Source: Rhodoferax sp.
GTDB taxonomy: Bacteria; Pseudomonadota; Gammaproteobacteria; Burkholderiales; Burkholderiaceae_C
Length of the DNA: 64,000 bases
Assembly: GCA_008015235.1 (NCBI GenBank)
Contig: SSFF01000012.1
Span: 1 to 64,000, forward strand
Reading direction: 5' to 3'
The position numbers and the translations under genes are program-made. Under the pieces are notes generated by a model. The model searched no databases, was not told the origin of the DNA, and saw only the letters and a program-made list of their open reading frames with translations. Shown here piece after piece: positions 45,396-53,812 of the stretch. Within the stretch, counting starts at the first letter, position 1. Each line of letters opens with the position of its first letter.

Positions 45396-46124
45396 CTACA
45401 ACTTGATGGTCTGGGTTGCCCGGGTGGCAGTCCCATCCATCACCTTGGCCGTCACGCTCTTGATTTGCGTTTGTGCTGGAAGCGCCATCTCGCCCTCCAG
45501 CCGACCATACTGCTTGATCTTAAAGGCTATCGAACCATCGGCCAATGTCGCCGTCCAGGGTTTGCCGGCCTGCGTCCCGGCAAACACCATTTCAAGGCGC
45601 AAGGACAATTCCGGTGCATTCCGAGAAGATTGGATCACCAGCACCTGCCATCGCACGTTGGCCGCATCCTTGGCGTCCACCTGCAAGCCACGGATGGCCA
45701 ATCCGGCGGCCGGTCCGGCGGGTATCAATCGCTCAAAGAAACTCAGGTCATCGCGCAATGCATGGGCTTCCAGCTCCAGCTGCTTGACCTGTTCCTGCAA
45801 CTTTTCCTGGACCGCCTTTTCCGCAGCCACCAAGGCACTCGCGGTATTGGACACCGACTGCGCCTCGTCACGTTCCTGGCGCAATTGCTCAATCTCGTGC
45901 TTCTGATTCTCCACCAGCACGCGCAGCTGTTCGATCTGTTCCTTGGAGCCCCGCTCCAGTCCCGCGATGTCCTTGCCGAACTCGAACGCCCACAGACCGA
46001 TAGCGGCACAAAAGCCAAGCACGATGGCAACCACCACCCAGCGAAACGGCCAAGGCAAGGCACTGCGCACCGCCATGCGCGGGGCGCTGATGGTGAGTCG
46101 TCGTTTCAGAAGCCGCAGTCGCAT
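45396..46124 (-). CDS. DUF6776-type membrane-anchored coiled-coil protein
   Basis: 242 residues: a basic N-terminus, one transmembrane helix (~28-48, WVVVAIVLGFCAAIGLWAF), a coiled coil (~58-125: EQIEQLRVLVENQKHEIEQL onward) and a C-terminal beta-rich domain (IRGLQVDAKDAANVRWQVLVIQ, KIKQYGRLEGEMALP). The family is found next to bactofilin genes in Betaproteobacteria and has no known activity. Inverse topology is likely: short cytoplasmic N-terminus and a periplasmic body. It lies 17 bp before the bactofilin gene. Confidence 0.85.
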   Translation of the reverse strand: MRLRLLKRRLTISAPRMAVRSALPWPFRWVVVAIVLGFCAAIGLWAFEFGKDIAGLERGSKEQIEQLRVLVENQKHEIEQLRQERDEAQSVSNTASALVAAEKAVQEKLQEQVKQLELEAHALRDDLSFFERLIPAGPAAGLAIRGLQVDAKDAANVRWQVLVIQSSRNAPELSLRLEMVFAGTQAGKPWTATLADGSIAFKIKQYGRLEGEMALPAQTQIKSVTAKVMDGTATRATQTIKL

Positions 46125-46154
46125 GGATCAGAGAGGAACGGAAAGTGCAAAAAA

Positions 46155-46188
46155 CAAAGCCGCCACCAGCTGTGCCGGGGCGGCTTTG
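46155..46188 (-). terminator. Rho-independent terminator of the rplM-rpsI operon
   Basis: 10-bp stem CAAAGCCGCC ... GGCGGCTTTG with a 14-nt loop, followed on the minus strand by a T6 run. It begins 20 bases after the rpsI stop codon and lies just before the DUF6776 gene. Confidence 0.85.
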
Positions 46189-46207
46189 GTATTTTCCATG
46201 CAGGAAA

Positions 46208-46600
46208 TTAACGCTTGGAGAACTGCTTGCGACGGCGAGCGCCGTGCAGACCGACCTTCTTACGTTCCACTTCACGGGCGTCACGGGTCACGTAACCGGC
46301 CTTGCTCAGTTCGGACTTCAACGATGCGTCGTAGTCGATGAGGGCGCGGGTGATACCGTGGCGCACAGCGCCGGCCTGGCCGGACTCACCACCACCGTGC
46401 ACATTGACCATGATGTCAAAGGCTTCGGTGTTGTTGGTCAGCACCAGGGGCTGCTTGCAGATCATGATGGAGGTTTGACGACCGAAGAAGTTGTCAATTG
46501 CCTTGCCGTTCACGACGATTTGGCCGGAGCCTTTTTTCAGGAAAACACGGGCGACGCTGGATTTGCGACGGCCGGTGCCATTGTTCCATTCACCAATCAT
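46208..46600 (-). CDS. rpsI: 30S ribosomal protein S9
   Basis: 130 residues, the same length as E. coli S9: [40 protein letters not shown] [16 protein letters not shown], and the basic C-terminus [19 protein letters not shown] that reaches the P-site tRNA. It is 10 bp after rplM. Confidence 0.99.
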   Translation of the reverse strand: MIGEWNNGTGRRKSSVARVFLKKGSGQIVVNGKAIDNFFGRQTSIMICKQPLVLTNNTEAFDIMVNVHGGGESGQAGAVRHGITRALIDYDASLKSELSKAGYVTRDAREVERKKVGLHGARRRKQFSKR

Positions 46601-46610
46601 TTAGAGCTCC

Positions 46611-47039
46611 TTAGATGTCCAACACTTTGGGTTGCTGGGCGGTGTGGGGGTGCTCAGCACCACCGTACACCTTGAGCTTCTTGATCATGGCGTAGCCCAG
46701 GGGACCCTTGGGCAGCATGCCCTTGACGGCTTTTTCCAAAGCGCGGCCAGGGTGCTTGGCTTGCATGTCGCGGAAGTTGGTGGCTGTGATACCGCCGGGG
46801 AAACCGGAGTGGCGGTAGTACACCTTGTCCAAAGACTTGGTGCCAGTCACTTTGAGTTTGGCTGCGTTGATGATGACGATGAAATCGCCGGTGTCAACGT
46901 GAGGCGTGTAAATGGCCTTGTGTTTGCCGCGCAAACGGAGAGCAACTTCGCTGGCTACTCGTCCGAGGACCTTGTCGGTCGCGTCAATCACAAACCACTC
47001 ATGCACGACCTCAGCGGGTTTTGCGCTGAAAGTTGTCAT
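46611..47039 (-). CDS. rplM: 50S ribosomal protein L13
   Basis: 142 residues, as in E. coli: [66 protein letters not shown] and [15 protein letters not shown]. The first gene of the conserved rplM-rpsI operon. ATG 47039 is the conserved start; the open frame upstream is leader. The ~118-nt 5' leader is pyrimidine/purine-patterned and could hold an autoregulatory L13 site, which is not resolved here. Confidence 0.99.
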   Translation of the reverse strand: MTTFSAKPAEVVHEWFVIDATDKVLGRVASEVALRLRGKHKAIYTPHVDTGDFIVIINAAKLKVTGTKSLDKVYYRHSGFPGGITATNFRDMQAKHPGRALEKAVKGMLPKGPLGYAMIKKLKVYGGAEHPHTAQQPKVLDI

Positions 47040-47163
47040 GTTTTCTCTTTTCGAAAAAGGGTTTGGCGGGTTCTTTTCCACGGTCGGTTTTCCTCTGGTG
47101 GGAATCTCTTAGGTGGGGAATCAAGCTTCGCCGCGGAACCACAAAATCGCTGCGAAGCCTGCC

Positions 47164-47192
47164 ATTATATAAAAACTCACCGGTCTGGGCAA
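47164..47192 (-). promoter_or_regulatory. sigma70 promoter of rplM-rpsI
   Basis: On the minus strand TTGCCC (47192-47187), a 17-bp spacer, and a perfect TATAAT (47169-47164). It predicts a transcript start near 47157 and a leader of about 118 nt. Confidence 0.75.
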
Positions 47193-47223
47193 GACTGGGG
47201 CGACGGGGTTACCATGCTTCCCT

Positions 47224-48108
47224 ATGTTCAGTTACCGCCACGCCTTCCATGCAGGCAACCATGCCGATGTGCTCAAGCACACGGTCCTGATTGCCATCCT
47301 GCAACACCTGACCCTCAAGGAAACCGCCTTGATGGCGTTTGACACCCACGCAGGGGCGGGCTTGTACCGGCTGGACGGCGACTACGCCCAGACCAGCGCC
47401 GAAGCCGCTGAAGGCATTGGCAAGCTGCAGGATCTGAAAGCCCCCGTGCCCGAGGCACTGCAGGCTTACCTGGACGTGATCGACAGCTTCAACACCCAGA
47501 AACCCTGGAAGGTCTACCCCGGATCGCCCTTCATCATCCAGAAGTTCCTGCGTGAACGTGACAAGCTCAAGGCCTACGAAATCCACCCCACCGACGCAAA
47601 AACCCTGGCCGCCAACATTGCCCAGTTGGAAGCCGGGCGCCAGGTGGCGGTGCTGCGCGAAGATGGATTTGACGGTGTGCGCAAGCTGCTGCCGCCGCCC
47701 TCGCGCCGCGGCCTGCTGCTGTGCGACCCGAGTTACGAGATGAAGAACGACTACGCCCGCATCCCGGCGATGGTGGGCGATGCCTTGCAACGCTTTGCCA
47801 CCGGCACCTATGCAGTCTGGTACCCCATCATTCCGCGCCCCGAAGCCCATGACCTGCCCAAGCGGCTCAAGACGCTGGCCCAGCGCGCCGACCGCCCCTG
47901 GCTGCACGCCACCTTGACGGTCAAGTCCAGCAAGATCCACCAAGACGAGAACGGGCAGGACATCCGCCCCGGATTGCCCGCCAGCGGCATGTTCGTCATC
48001 AACCCACCGCATACGCTCAAGGACGCGCTGAAAGACACCCTGCCCTACCTGGTCAAGGCCTTGGGCCAGGACAGCAACGCCGCCCACACACTGGAAAGCG
48101 GTAGCTAA
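47224..48108 (+). CDS. rlmJ: 23S rRNA (adenine(2030)-N6)-methyltransferase RlmJ
   Basis: 294 residues (E. coli 280). The start MFSYRHAFHAGNHADVLKH, the SAM-binding DTHAGAGLYRL, PGSPFI, and the catalytic DPSYE (DPPY-type motif) in LLLCDPSYEMKNDY. It methylates A2030 of free 23S rRNA. It is divergent from rplM. Confidence 0.95.
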   Translation: MFSYRHAFHAGNHADVLKHTVLIAILQHLTLKETALMAFDTHAGAGLYRLDGDYAQTSAEAAEGIGKLQDLKAPVPEALQAYLDVIDSFNTQKPWKVYPGSPFIIQKFLRERDKLKAYEIHPTDAKTLAANIAQLEAGRQVAVLREDGFDGVRKLLPPPSRRGLLLCDPSYEMKNDYARIPAMVGDALQRFATGTYAVWYPIIPRPEAHDLPKRLKTLAQRADRPWLHATLTVKSSKIHQDENGQDIRPGLPASGMFVINPPHTLKDALKDTLPYLVKALGQDSNAAHTLESGS

Positions 48109-48137
48109 TTAGTAGCCCCCCCTCGCGAGACCCTTCC

Positions 48138-50072
48138 ATGCAACTGTTTGCCGACGCCTGGACCATCGTCCGCGCTGAATTGACCCTGCTGCACCGCTTT
48201 CCCAAGCTGCGCATCTCGGCCATCGGCGTGACCCTTATCCCGGCCTTGTACGCCTTCATTTACCTGGCCAGCGTGCGCGACCCGAGCGCGCACATGACGG
48301 AGCTGCACGCGGCCGTGGTCAACCAGGATCAGGGGGTGGTGTACCGGGAACAAGCGGTCAACATGGGGCAGGACATTGTCAAAACCCTGGCCGAGAAAAA
48401 GACCTTTGGTTTTATTCCCTACGACAACCTTGATGCGGCACAGGCGGCAGTGCGCCGCGGCGAACTGGCTTTTGCCCTGGTGATACCGCGCGACTTCAGT
48501 GCCAACGCGGTTCCCGGCAACCAGGCCGCCGGCGGCAAACTGCGCATCTACCTGTCAGAGGGCAACAACTACAGTGCGGCAGGAATGGCACGGCGTTTTG
48601 CCGCCGAATTGGGGCACCAGGTCAACATCGGCCTCAACGAAAAACGCTGGTCACTGGTACTGAGTACCGCTGCAGGCTCCGCCGACAAGGTGACCCAACT
48701 GCGCGAAGGCGTCAATGCCCTGCAAAAAGGTGCGCACCAGCTTGAAGGCGGCCTGAAGCAGGCCGATGCCGGTGCCAGCGCACTGGCACTGGGCAACGCC
48801 ACACTGGGCTCGGCCGTGGAGCAGCTCACGGAAGGCTTGAAACAGATCGGCGGCGGACTGCGCACCATGGACCAGCAACGCCCTGCCGACAAGGACCTGG
48901 CAGCGTTGAAATCCGGAGCGGCCGACCTGGCCAATGGTCATGCCGGGCTGGGCCAGGGCCTGCAGGAGCTGCAAGGCGGTGCCCAGAAACTCACTGACGG
49001 TGCGGCCAAGATGCGCGACGATACCCGCAGCATCCCGTTGGTGGGCGGCAAGGTTTCAGACGGTGCCGGACAGCTGGCCACCGGCGCGGGTCAACTCAGT
49101 GCCGGACTGCAGACCGCACAGAAGGGCCAGGCACAGCTGGCCGATGGTGCCCAGAAACTCAGCGCCAACGTGGCCAAACTCACCGAGGGCATGGGCGCCA
49201 TGGGCGCTGGCATCCACACCATGGCCACCCAGCTGCCACCCGACACCAAGCTCACGGAGCTGGCCAACGGTGCGCACAACGCGGCCCTGGGTGCCAAGGA
49301 CCTCAGCGCGGGGCTGGCCCAGCTGCACAGCGGATCGCGCGAACTGGCCGGTGGCATGGACATGCTGGTCGGCGCACTGCCCAAGGACATTGCGCTTCCC
49401 GACGGCAACCCGCTGGGCCTGGCCGATTCGGTGGAGCCCGAAATAGAAGTGGTGGCGCCGGTGCCGAACAACGGCGCAGGCTTTGCCCCTAATTTCCTGG
49501 CCACCTCGCTGTGGCTGGGCGCGGTGATGTCCGCCTTCCTCGTGCACCTGCGGCGCTTGCCCGTAGCTGCGGCTCAAAACGCCAGCGCCCCGGCCCGCCT
49601 GCTGGGCAAGTTCGCCCCGCTGGGCAGTATCGTGGTGGTGCAGTCACTGGTCATCGGCCTGATGTCGCTGCTGCTGCTGGGCCTGCCGGTGCTGCACCTC
49701 GGCCAGTACCTGCTCACGCTGGTCACCACATCGATTACCTTCCTGCTCATCATCCTGGCACTGACCCGCGCCTTTGGCGACGCCGGCAAGGCCGCTGCGC
49801 TGATCCTCATGATCCTGCAGCTTTCGTCCGGTGGCGGTGTGCTGCCGGTGGAGCTTGCCGGAGGCATCTACCAGCTCATCAGCCCCTGGCTGCCCTTCAC
49901 CTACGTGGTCAAGGCGCTGCGCGCCAGCATGTTCGGGGCACTGGAAGGCGGCTGGTTGGCGGCGTGGTCGATGATCGGTGTCGGGGCGGTACTGATGGCC
50001 CTGTGCGCCTGCTTCGTCGGCAAATGGAAACTGGTAGACGAAGCCGAGCACCGCCCGGCCATGGACATCTGA
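48138..50072 (+). CDS. YhgE/Pip domain membrane protein (ABC-2-like)
   Basis: 644 residues. TM1 at ~27-45 (ISAIGVTLIPALYAFIYLASV) followed by the YhgE N-terminal domain (AVVNQDQGVVYREQAVNMGQ). Then a ~260-residue region of short repeats with the pattern L-x-x-G-A-x-x-L (for example LQELQGGAQKLTDGAAKM, LSAGLQTAQKGQAQLADGAQ) likely to form a long helical or coiled rod. The C-terminal half has about five helices resembling ABC-2 permeases. Related Gram-positive proteins act in phage infection (Pip) and ESX-type export; the proteobacterial role is unknown. A Shine-Dalgarno-poor leader follows rlmJ by 29 bp. Confidence 0.88.
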   Translation: MQLFADAWTIVRAELTLLHRFPKLRISAIGVTLIPALYAFIYLASVRDPSAHMTELHAAVVNQDQGVVYREQAVNMGQDIVKTLAEKKTFGFIPYDNLDAAQAAVRRGELAFALVIPRDFSANAVPGNQAAGGKLRIYLSEGNNYSAAGMARRFAAELGHQVNIGLNEKRWSLVLSTAAGSADKVTQLREGVNALQKGAHQLEGGLKQADAGASALALGNATLGSAVEQLTEGLKQIGGGLRTMDQQRPADKDLAALKSGAADLANGHAGLGQGLQELQGGAQKLTDGAAKMRDDTRSIPLVGGKVSDGAGQLATGAGQLSAGLQTAQKGQAQLADGAQKLSANVAKLTEGMGAMGAGIHTMATQLPPDTKLTELANGAHNAALGAKDLSAGLAQLHSGSRELAGGMDMLVGALPKDIALPDGNPLGLADSVEPEIEVVAPVPNNGAGFAPNFLATSLWLGAVMSAFLVHLRRLPVAAAQNASAPARLLGKFAPLGSIVVVQSLVIGLMSLLLLGLPVLHLGQYLLTLVTTSITFLLIILALTRAFGDAGKAAALILMILQLSSGGGVLPVELAGGIYQLISPWLPFTYVVKALRASMFGALEGGWLAAWSMIGVGAVLMALCACFVGKWKLVDEAEHRPAMDI

Positions 50073-50088
50073 GCCCGAGAATGAGCCC

Positions 50089-50156
50089 TATTTTGCTACA
50101 AAATATGTAGCAAGTATTGCTTGATTCATGCGGACCAGATGCCAATTTGGCATCCG
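50089..50156 (+). repeat. Dispersed palindromic repeat between yhgE-type gene and metF
   Basis: Head TTGCTACAAAATATGTAGCA, then GCTTGATTCATGCGGACCAG, then a second perfect palindrome GATGCCAATTTGGCATC (50138-50154). Either hairpin could end the two convergent transcripts. Confidence 0.75.
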
Positions 50157-50175
50157 AATCACTGAAACCGCCTAT

Positions 50176-51018
50176 TCAGGCCGTCCAGCCCAGGCGCTCG
50201 CACAAGGCCAGGGTCGCGGCGCTCTGGTTCATGGTGTAGAAGTGGATGGCCGGTGCACCGCCGGCAACGAGCTGTTCGCACAGGCTGGTCACCACATCGA
50301 GGCCGAAGGCCTTGATCGATGCCGTGTCGTCGCCAAAACTCTGCAGGCGCAGGCGAATCCAGCGCGGAATTTCGGCACCACAGGCATCCGAAAAACGCAT
50401 CAGCTGGGTGGAACTGGTAATGGGCATGATGCCGGGCACCACCGGCACGTTCAGCCCCAGCGCATCCACCTCTTCGACAAAACGGAAGTAGGCGTCGGCG
50501 TTGTAGAAATACTGGGTGATGGCCGAATCGGCCCCAGCGCGCGCCTTGGCCGCAAAGGCCTGCAGGTCCGACTGGGGCGACTTGGCTTGCGGGTGCATCT
50601 CAGGATAGGCCGCCACCTCGATGTGGAAGTGGTCGCCGGTCTCCGCGCGGATGAAGGCCACCAGATCGCTGGCGTACTGGAAGGCGCCGCCCAGGCCGTA
50701 GCCACTGGGCAGGTCACCGCGCAGGGCCACCAGGCGCTTGACGCCCATGGACTGCAGCGTGGCCAGGTTCTGGCGCACCGTGTCCTGGGTCGCACCGATG
50801 CAGGAAAAGTGGCAGGCAGCATCGACGCCTTCGGCCAGGATTTCACGCACCGTGCTGAAGGTACCGTCCTGGGTGGAGCCTCCGGCGCCGAAGGTGACCG
50901 AGCAGAACTCGGGCTTCAGGGCATAGAGCTGCTGGCGCACGGCGCGCAGCTTGTCCGCGCCTTCGGGCGTCTTGGGGGGAAAAAATTCCAGGCTGATGGG
51001 CAGGCGTTGGTCGGCCAT
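50176..51018 (-). CDS. metF: Methylenetetrahydrofolate reductase
   Basis: It reduces 5,10-methylene-THF to 5-methyl-THF, the methyl donor for methionine synthesis; FAD enzyme. 280 residues (E. coli 296): LEFFPPKTPEGADKL, SVTFGAGGSTQDGT, ALRGDLP, FHIEVAAYPEMHP, ITQYFYNADAYFRF and PGIMPITS. It is the last gene of the riboswitch-led ahcY-tlyA-metF unit, 7 bp after tlyA. Confidence 0.97.
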   Translation of the reverse strand: MADQRLPISLEFFPPKTPEGADKLRAVRQQLYALKPEFCSVTFGAGGSTQDGTFSTVREILAEGVDAACHFSCIGATQDTVRQNLATLQSMGVKRLVALRGDLPSGYGLGGAFQYASDLVAFIRAETGDHFHIEVAAYPEMHPQAKSPQSDLQAFAAKARAGADSAITQYFYNADAYFRFVEEVDALGLNVPVVPGIMPITSSTQLMRFSDACGAEIPRWIRLRLQSFGDDTASIKAFGLDVVTSLCEQLVAGGAPAIHFYTMNQSAATLALCERLGWTA

Positions 51019-51025
51019 GGTTGCC

Positions 51026-52021
51026 TCACTTCAATGTCGCATATAAAAAGAACTCCCGGTTGCCATCACCGCCGGCAATCGGTGAGTCGTACCAGCCCCG
51101 CACTTGCAGGCCCACTGCCGCACAGGCCTCGCGCAGGCGCTGCTCCACCAGGGCGTAGAGCGCAGGGTCGCGCACGAGGCCGCCCTTGCCCACCTGGCCG
51201 GGTTGCAGTTCGAACTGGAGTTTGACCAGCATCAGTAGCTGACCCGCAGGCGCCAACAAAGGCACCAGTGCGGGCAGTACCAAGGTCAGGGAAATGAAGG
51301 ATAAATCCCCAGTGATCAGATCGAAAACCGGTGCCACCTGCACATCGGCAAGATCGGCGCGGCGGCGGCGCTGGATTGGCAGCGTGCCCTCGGCCTGGGC
51401 CTTGGCACGGGCGGCGCGCTGGGCCTTGAAATCTTCGATCTCGTGTTCCTTGACGTCGTCGCTGTCGTCGTAGTCCTCGGCTACCTCGCCGCCATTGCGC
51501 ATCCAGGCGTAGGGGGCATCGGGCTGGGTCTCGTTGTCTTCATCTTCCTCGACCACCTCGCTCAGGGCATCGTCCCAAGCCTGGGCCAGTGACTCTGGGG
51601 TGATGGCACGGGCATTGAGTCCTTCGAGGCAGGCCACGCGCGGGTCGGCGCGCAGCCTGGCGTGCAGCTGGTCGTGACCCACGTCCACGCCCACCACATA
51701 GCGCACGCCTTTTTCGAGCAGGCAGTGGGTGAAGCCCCCGGTGGACTGGCCCACGTCCAGGCACTGCAGGCCTTCCACCGACAGCCCGGCCAGCGCCAGC
51801 GCGCCTTCCAGCTTGAGGCCGCCGCGCGACACATAGCGCGCCTCGGCCGCATCCAGCAGACGCACCTCACAACCCTCGGGAATCTCGTCGCCGTTCTTGG
51901 CGACTTTCTTCCAGGGCGAAACTTCGCTCAGGCGCCATTCGACGCCCGAAGCGATCAGGCGCTGGGCCTGGGAACGCGAGGCAGCGTGGCCGCCGTCGAC
52001 AAGAAACTGATCTGCACGCAT
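51026..52021 (-). CDS. TlyA-family rRNA/hemolysin-type methyltransferase with internal acidic insert
   Basis: 331 residues. S4 domain first (MRADQFLVDGGHAASRSQAQRLIASG), then an FtsJ-like methyltransferase (VSRGGLKLEGAL, CLDVGQSTGGFTHCLLEKG, VGVDVGHDQLHARLR, and GDLSFISLTLVLPAL, KLQFELQPGQVGKGGLVRD). TlyA of Mycobacterium 2'-O-methylates rRNA cytidines. Compared with that 268-residue protein there is an extra ~70 residues (about 156-226), first very acidic (EVVEEDEDNETQ, EDYDDSDDVKEHEIED) and then basic (RAARAKAQ, QRRRR), placed between methyltransferase motifs. The location between two methyl-cycle genes is common in this group of bacteria. Confidence 0.9.
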   Translation of the reverse strand: MRADQFLVDGGHAASRSQAQRLIASGVEWRLSEVSPWKKVAKNGDEIPEGCEVRLLDAAEARYVSRGGLKLEGALALAGLSVEGLQCLDVGQSTGGFTHCLLEKGVRYVVGVDVGHDQLHARLRADPRVACLEGLNARAITPESLAQAWDDALSEVVEEDEDNETQPDAPYAWMRNGGEVAEDYDDSDDVKEHEIEDFKAQRAARAKAQAEGTLPIQRRRRADLADVQVAPVFDLITGDLSFISLTLVLPALVPLLAPAGQLLMLVKLQFELQPGQVGKGGLVRDPALYALVEQRLREACAAVGLQVRGWYDSPIAGGDGNREFFLYATLK

Positions 52022-52071
52022 CGAAAACCTTCAGTACTGTGCGGGTGAGCACATGGACATGCGAACAGACA

Positions 52072-52091
52072 CCGGAGCCCCAAGGTTCCGG
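52072..52091 (-). terminator. Hairpin between ahcY and tlyA
   Basis: An 8-bp stem with one G-T pair (CCGGAGCC-ccaa-GGTTCCGG) in the 110-bp gap after the ahcY stop, with no T-run. It probably reduces rather than stops transcription into tlyA and metF. Confidence 0.4.
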
Positions 52092-52131
52092 CGCCGCCCC
52101 AACACGCCACGTGCCACGCCGCAGCGTGCCA

Positions 52132-53583
52132 TCAATAACGGTAGGTGGCCTTCTTGTAGGGGCCGGCCTTGTTCACGCCGATGTAGGCGGCCTGTTCGTC
52201 CGTCAGTTCGGTCAGCATGGCGCCGACCTTCTTCAGGTGCAGGCGCGCGACCTTTTCGTCTAGGTGCTTGGGCAGCACATACACCTTGCCCACCTTGTAT
52301 TCCTTGGGTTTGGTGAACAGCTCGATCTGGGCGATGGTCTGGTTCGCAAAGCTGGAGGACATGACGAAGCTGGGGTGGCCGGTGCCGCAACCCAGGTTCA
52401 CCAGGCGGCCCTTGGCCAACAGGATGATGCGCTTCTCGGGGTTTTTGCCCTTCTTGGGGAAGATCACATGATCGACCTGGGGCTTGATCTCTTCCCACTT
52501 GCACTTGGCCAGCGAGGCAACGTCGATTTCGTTGTCAAAGTGGCCGATGTTGCAGACGATGGCCTGGTCCTTCATGGCCTCCATATGCTTGTAGGTGATG
52601 ACGTTCTTGTTGCCGGTCGTGGTCACGAAGATGTCGGCCTTGTCGGCCGCGTATTCCATGGTCACGACCTTGTAGCCTTCCATCGCGGCCTGCAGGGCGT
52701 TGATCGGATCGATCTCGGTCACCCACACCTGGGCAGACAGGGCGCGCAGGGCCTGGGCCGAGCCCTTGCCCACATCGCCGTAACCGGCCACCAGGGCCAC
52801 CTTGCCTGCAATCATCACGTCGGTGGCGCGCTTGATGCCGTCCACCAGGGATTCGCGGCAGCCGTAGAGGTTGTCGAACTTGCTCTTGGTCACCGAGTCA
52901 TTGACGTTGATGGCGCGCAGGGCCAGCGTGCCCTTGGCCGACATTTCTTCCAGGCGCATCACGCCGGTGGTGGTTTCCTCGGTCACGCCGATGATGTTCT
53001 TCAGGCGGCGGCTGTACCAGGTGGGGTCCACCTTCAACTTGGCCTTGATGGCATTGAACAGGCAGATTTCTTCTTCGCTGCCGGGCTTGGCCAGGACCTT
53101 GATGTCCTTCTCGGCGCGCGCACCCAGGTGCATCAGCAGCGTGGCATCACCGCCGTCGTCCAGAATCATGTTCGGGCCTTCACCGGCCGTGCCCTTCTTG
53201 CCGCCGAATTCAAAGATGCGGTGGGTGAAGTCCCAGTACTCGTCCAGGGTTTCGCCCTTGTGCGCGAACACGGGCGTGCCTTGGGCCACCAGGGCGGCCG
53301 CAGCGTGGTCCTGGGTGGAGAAGATGTTGCACGAGGCCCAGCGCACTTCGGCGCCCAGGGCCTGCAGGGTCTCGACCAGCACGCCGGTCTGGATGGTCAT
53401 GTGCAGAGAACCGGTGATGCGCGCACCCTTCAGAGGCTTGCTCTTGGAAAATTCTTCACGGATGGCCATCAAGCCGGGCATTTCGGTCTCGGCGATGGTC
53501 AGTTCCTTGCGGCCCCACGGTGCCAGGCTCAGGTCGGCGATCTTGTAGTCTTGGGTCTTGCTGGCAGGTTTCAATGCGCTCAT
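52132..53583 (-). CDS. ahcY: Adenosylhomocysteinase
   Basis: It hydrolyses SAH, the product of all SAM-dependent methyl transfers, to homocysteine and adenosine, with bound NAD. 482 residues: [47 protein letters not shown] [15 protein letters not shown], the NAD motif [14 protein letters not shown], and the C-terminal [12 protein letters not shown] that closes the neighbour's NAD site. ATG 53583 has GGAG 7 bp upstream. It is controlled by the SAH riboswitch in its leader. Confidence 0.98.
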   Translation of the reverse strand: MSALKPASKTQDYKIADLSLAPWGRKELTIAETEMPGLMAIREEFSKSKPLKGARITGSLHMTIQTGVLVETLQALGAEVRWASCNIFSTQDHAAAALVAQGTPVFAHKGETLDEYWDFTHRIFEFGGKKGTAGEGPNMILDDGGDATLLMHLGARAEKDIKVLAKPGSEEEICLFNAIKAKLKVDPTWYSRRLKNIIGVTEETTTGVMRLEEMSAKGTLALRAINVNDSVTKSKFDNLYGCRESLVDGIKRATDVMIAGKVALVAGYGDVGKGSAQALRALSAQVWVTEIDPINALQAAMEGYKVVTMEYAADKADIFVTTTGNKNVITYKHMEAMKDQAIVCNIGHFDNEIDVASLAKCKWEEIKPQVDHVIFPKKGKNPEKRIILLAKGRLVNLGCGTGHPSFVMSSSFANQTIAQIELFTKPKEYKVGKVYVLPKHLDEKVARLHLKKVGAMLTELTDEQAAYIGVNKAGPYKKATYRY

Positions 53584-53645
53584 GGTTTGCTCCAAAAAAA
53601 TTTGAAAAAACCACTTTCCGGGTCGCAGCTTTCTAGTGGAAAAGC

Positions 53646-53670
53646 CTCACCACACAGAACAGTGGGTGAG
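53646..53670 (-). terminator. Expression-platform hairpin of the SAH riboswitch
   Basis: On the minus strand CTCACCCAC ... GTGGTGAG (one bulged base) followed by GCTTTT. Its left arm reuses the GCTCA bases at 53667-53671 that close the aptamer P1 stem. Formation of the aptamer would block the hairpin and allow read-through into ahcY: an ON switch. Confidence 0.6.
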
Positions 53671-53730
53671 CGTCGTTGCGGGTGTATGTCCGAGCCTCGC
53701 ACCTGTGGCAGATGCTGCAACGCTCCTCGG
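53667..53730 (-). promoter_or_regulatory. SAH riboswitch aptamer
   Basis: The minus-strand leader of ahcY reads CCGAGGAGCGTTGCAGCATC, later GAGGCTCGGACATA, and ends CGCAACGACGCTCA. These are the conserved blocks of the SAH (RF01057-type) aptamer in the right order. P1 pairs GAGCG with CGCTC and TTGC with GCAA, and the pseudoknot pairs CCGAG with CTCGG. The aptamer ends about 84 nt upstream of the ahcY start codon. Confidence 0.92.
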
Positions 53731-53812
53731 AAGGCGATAATTCTACCCTTTCAAGAATATTCCTGCGCAAAATTTCCTGGCGGACCACCGCCGCAAGGCG
53801 CAGCACCCACCC

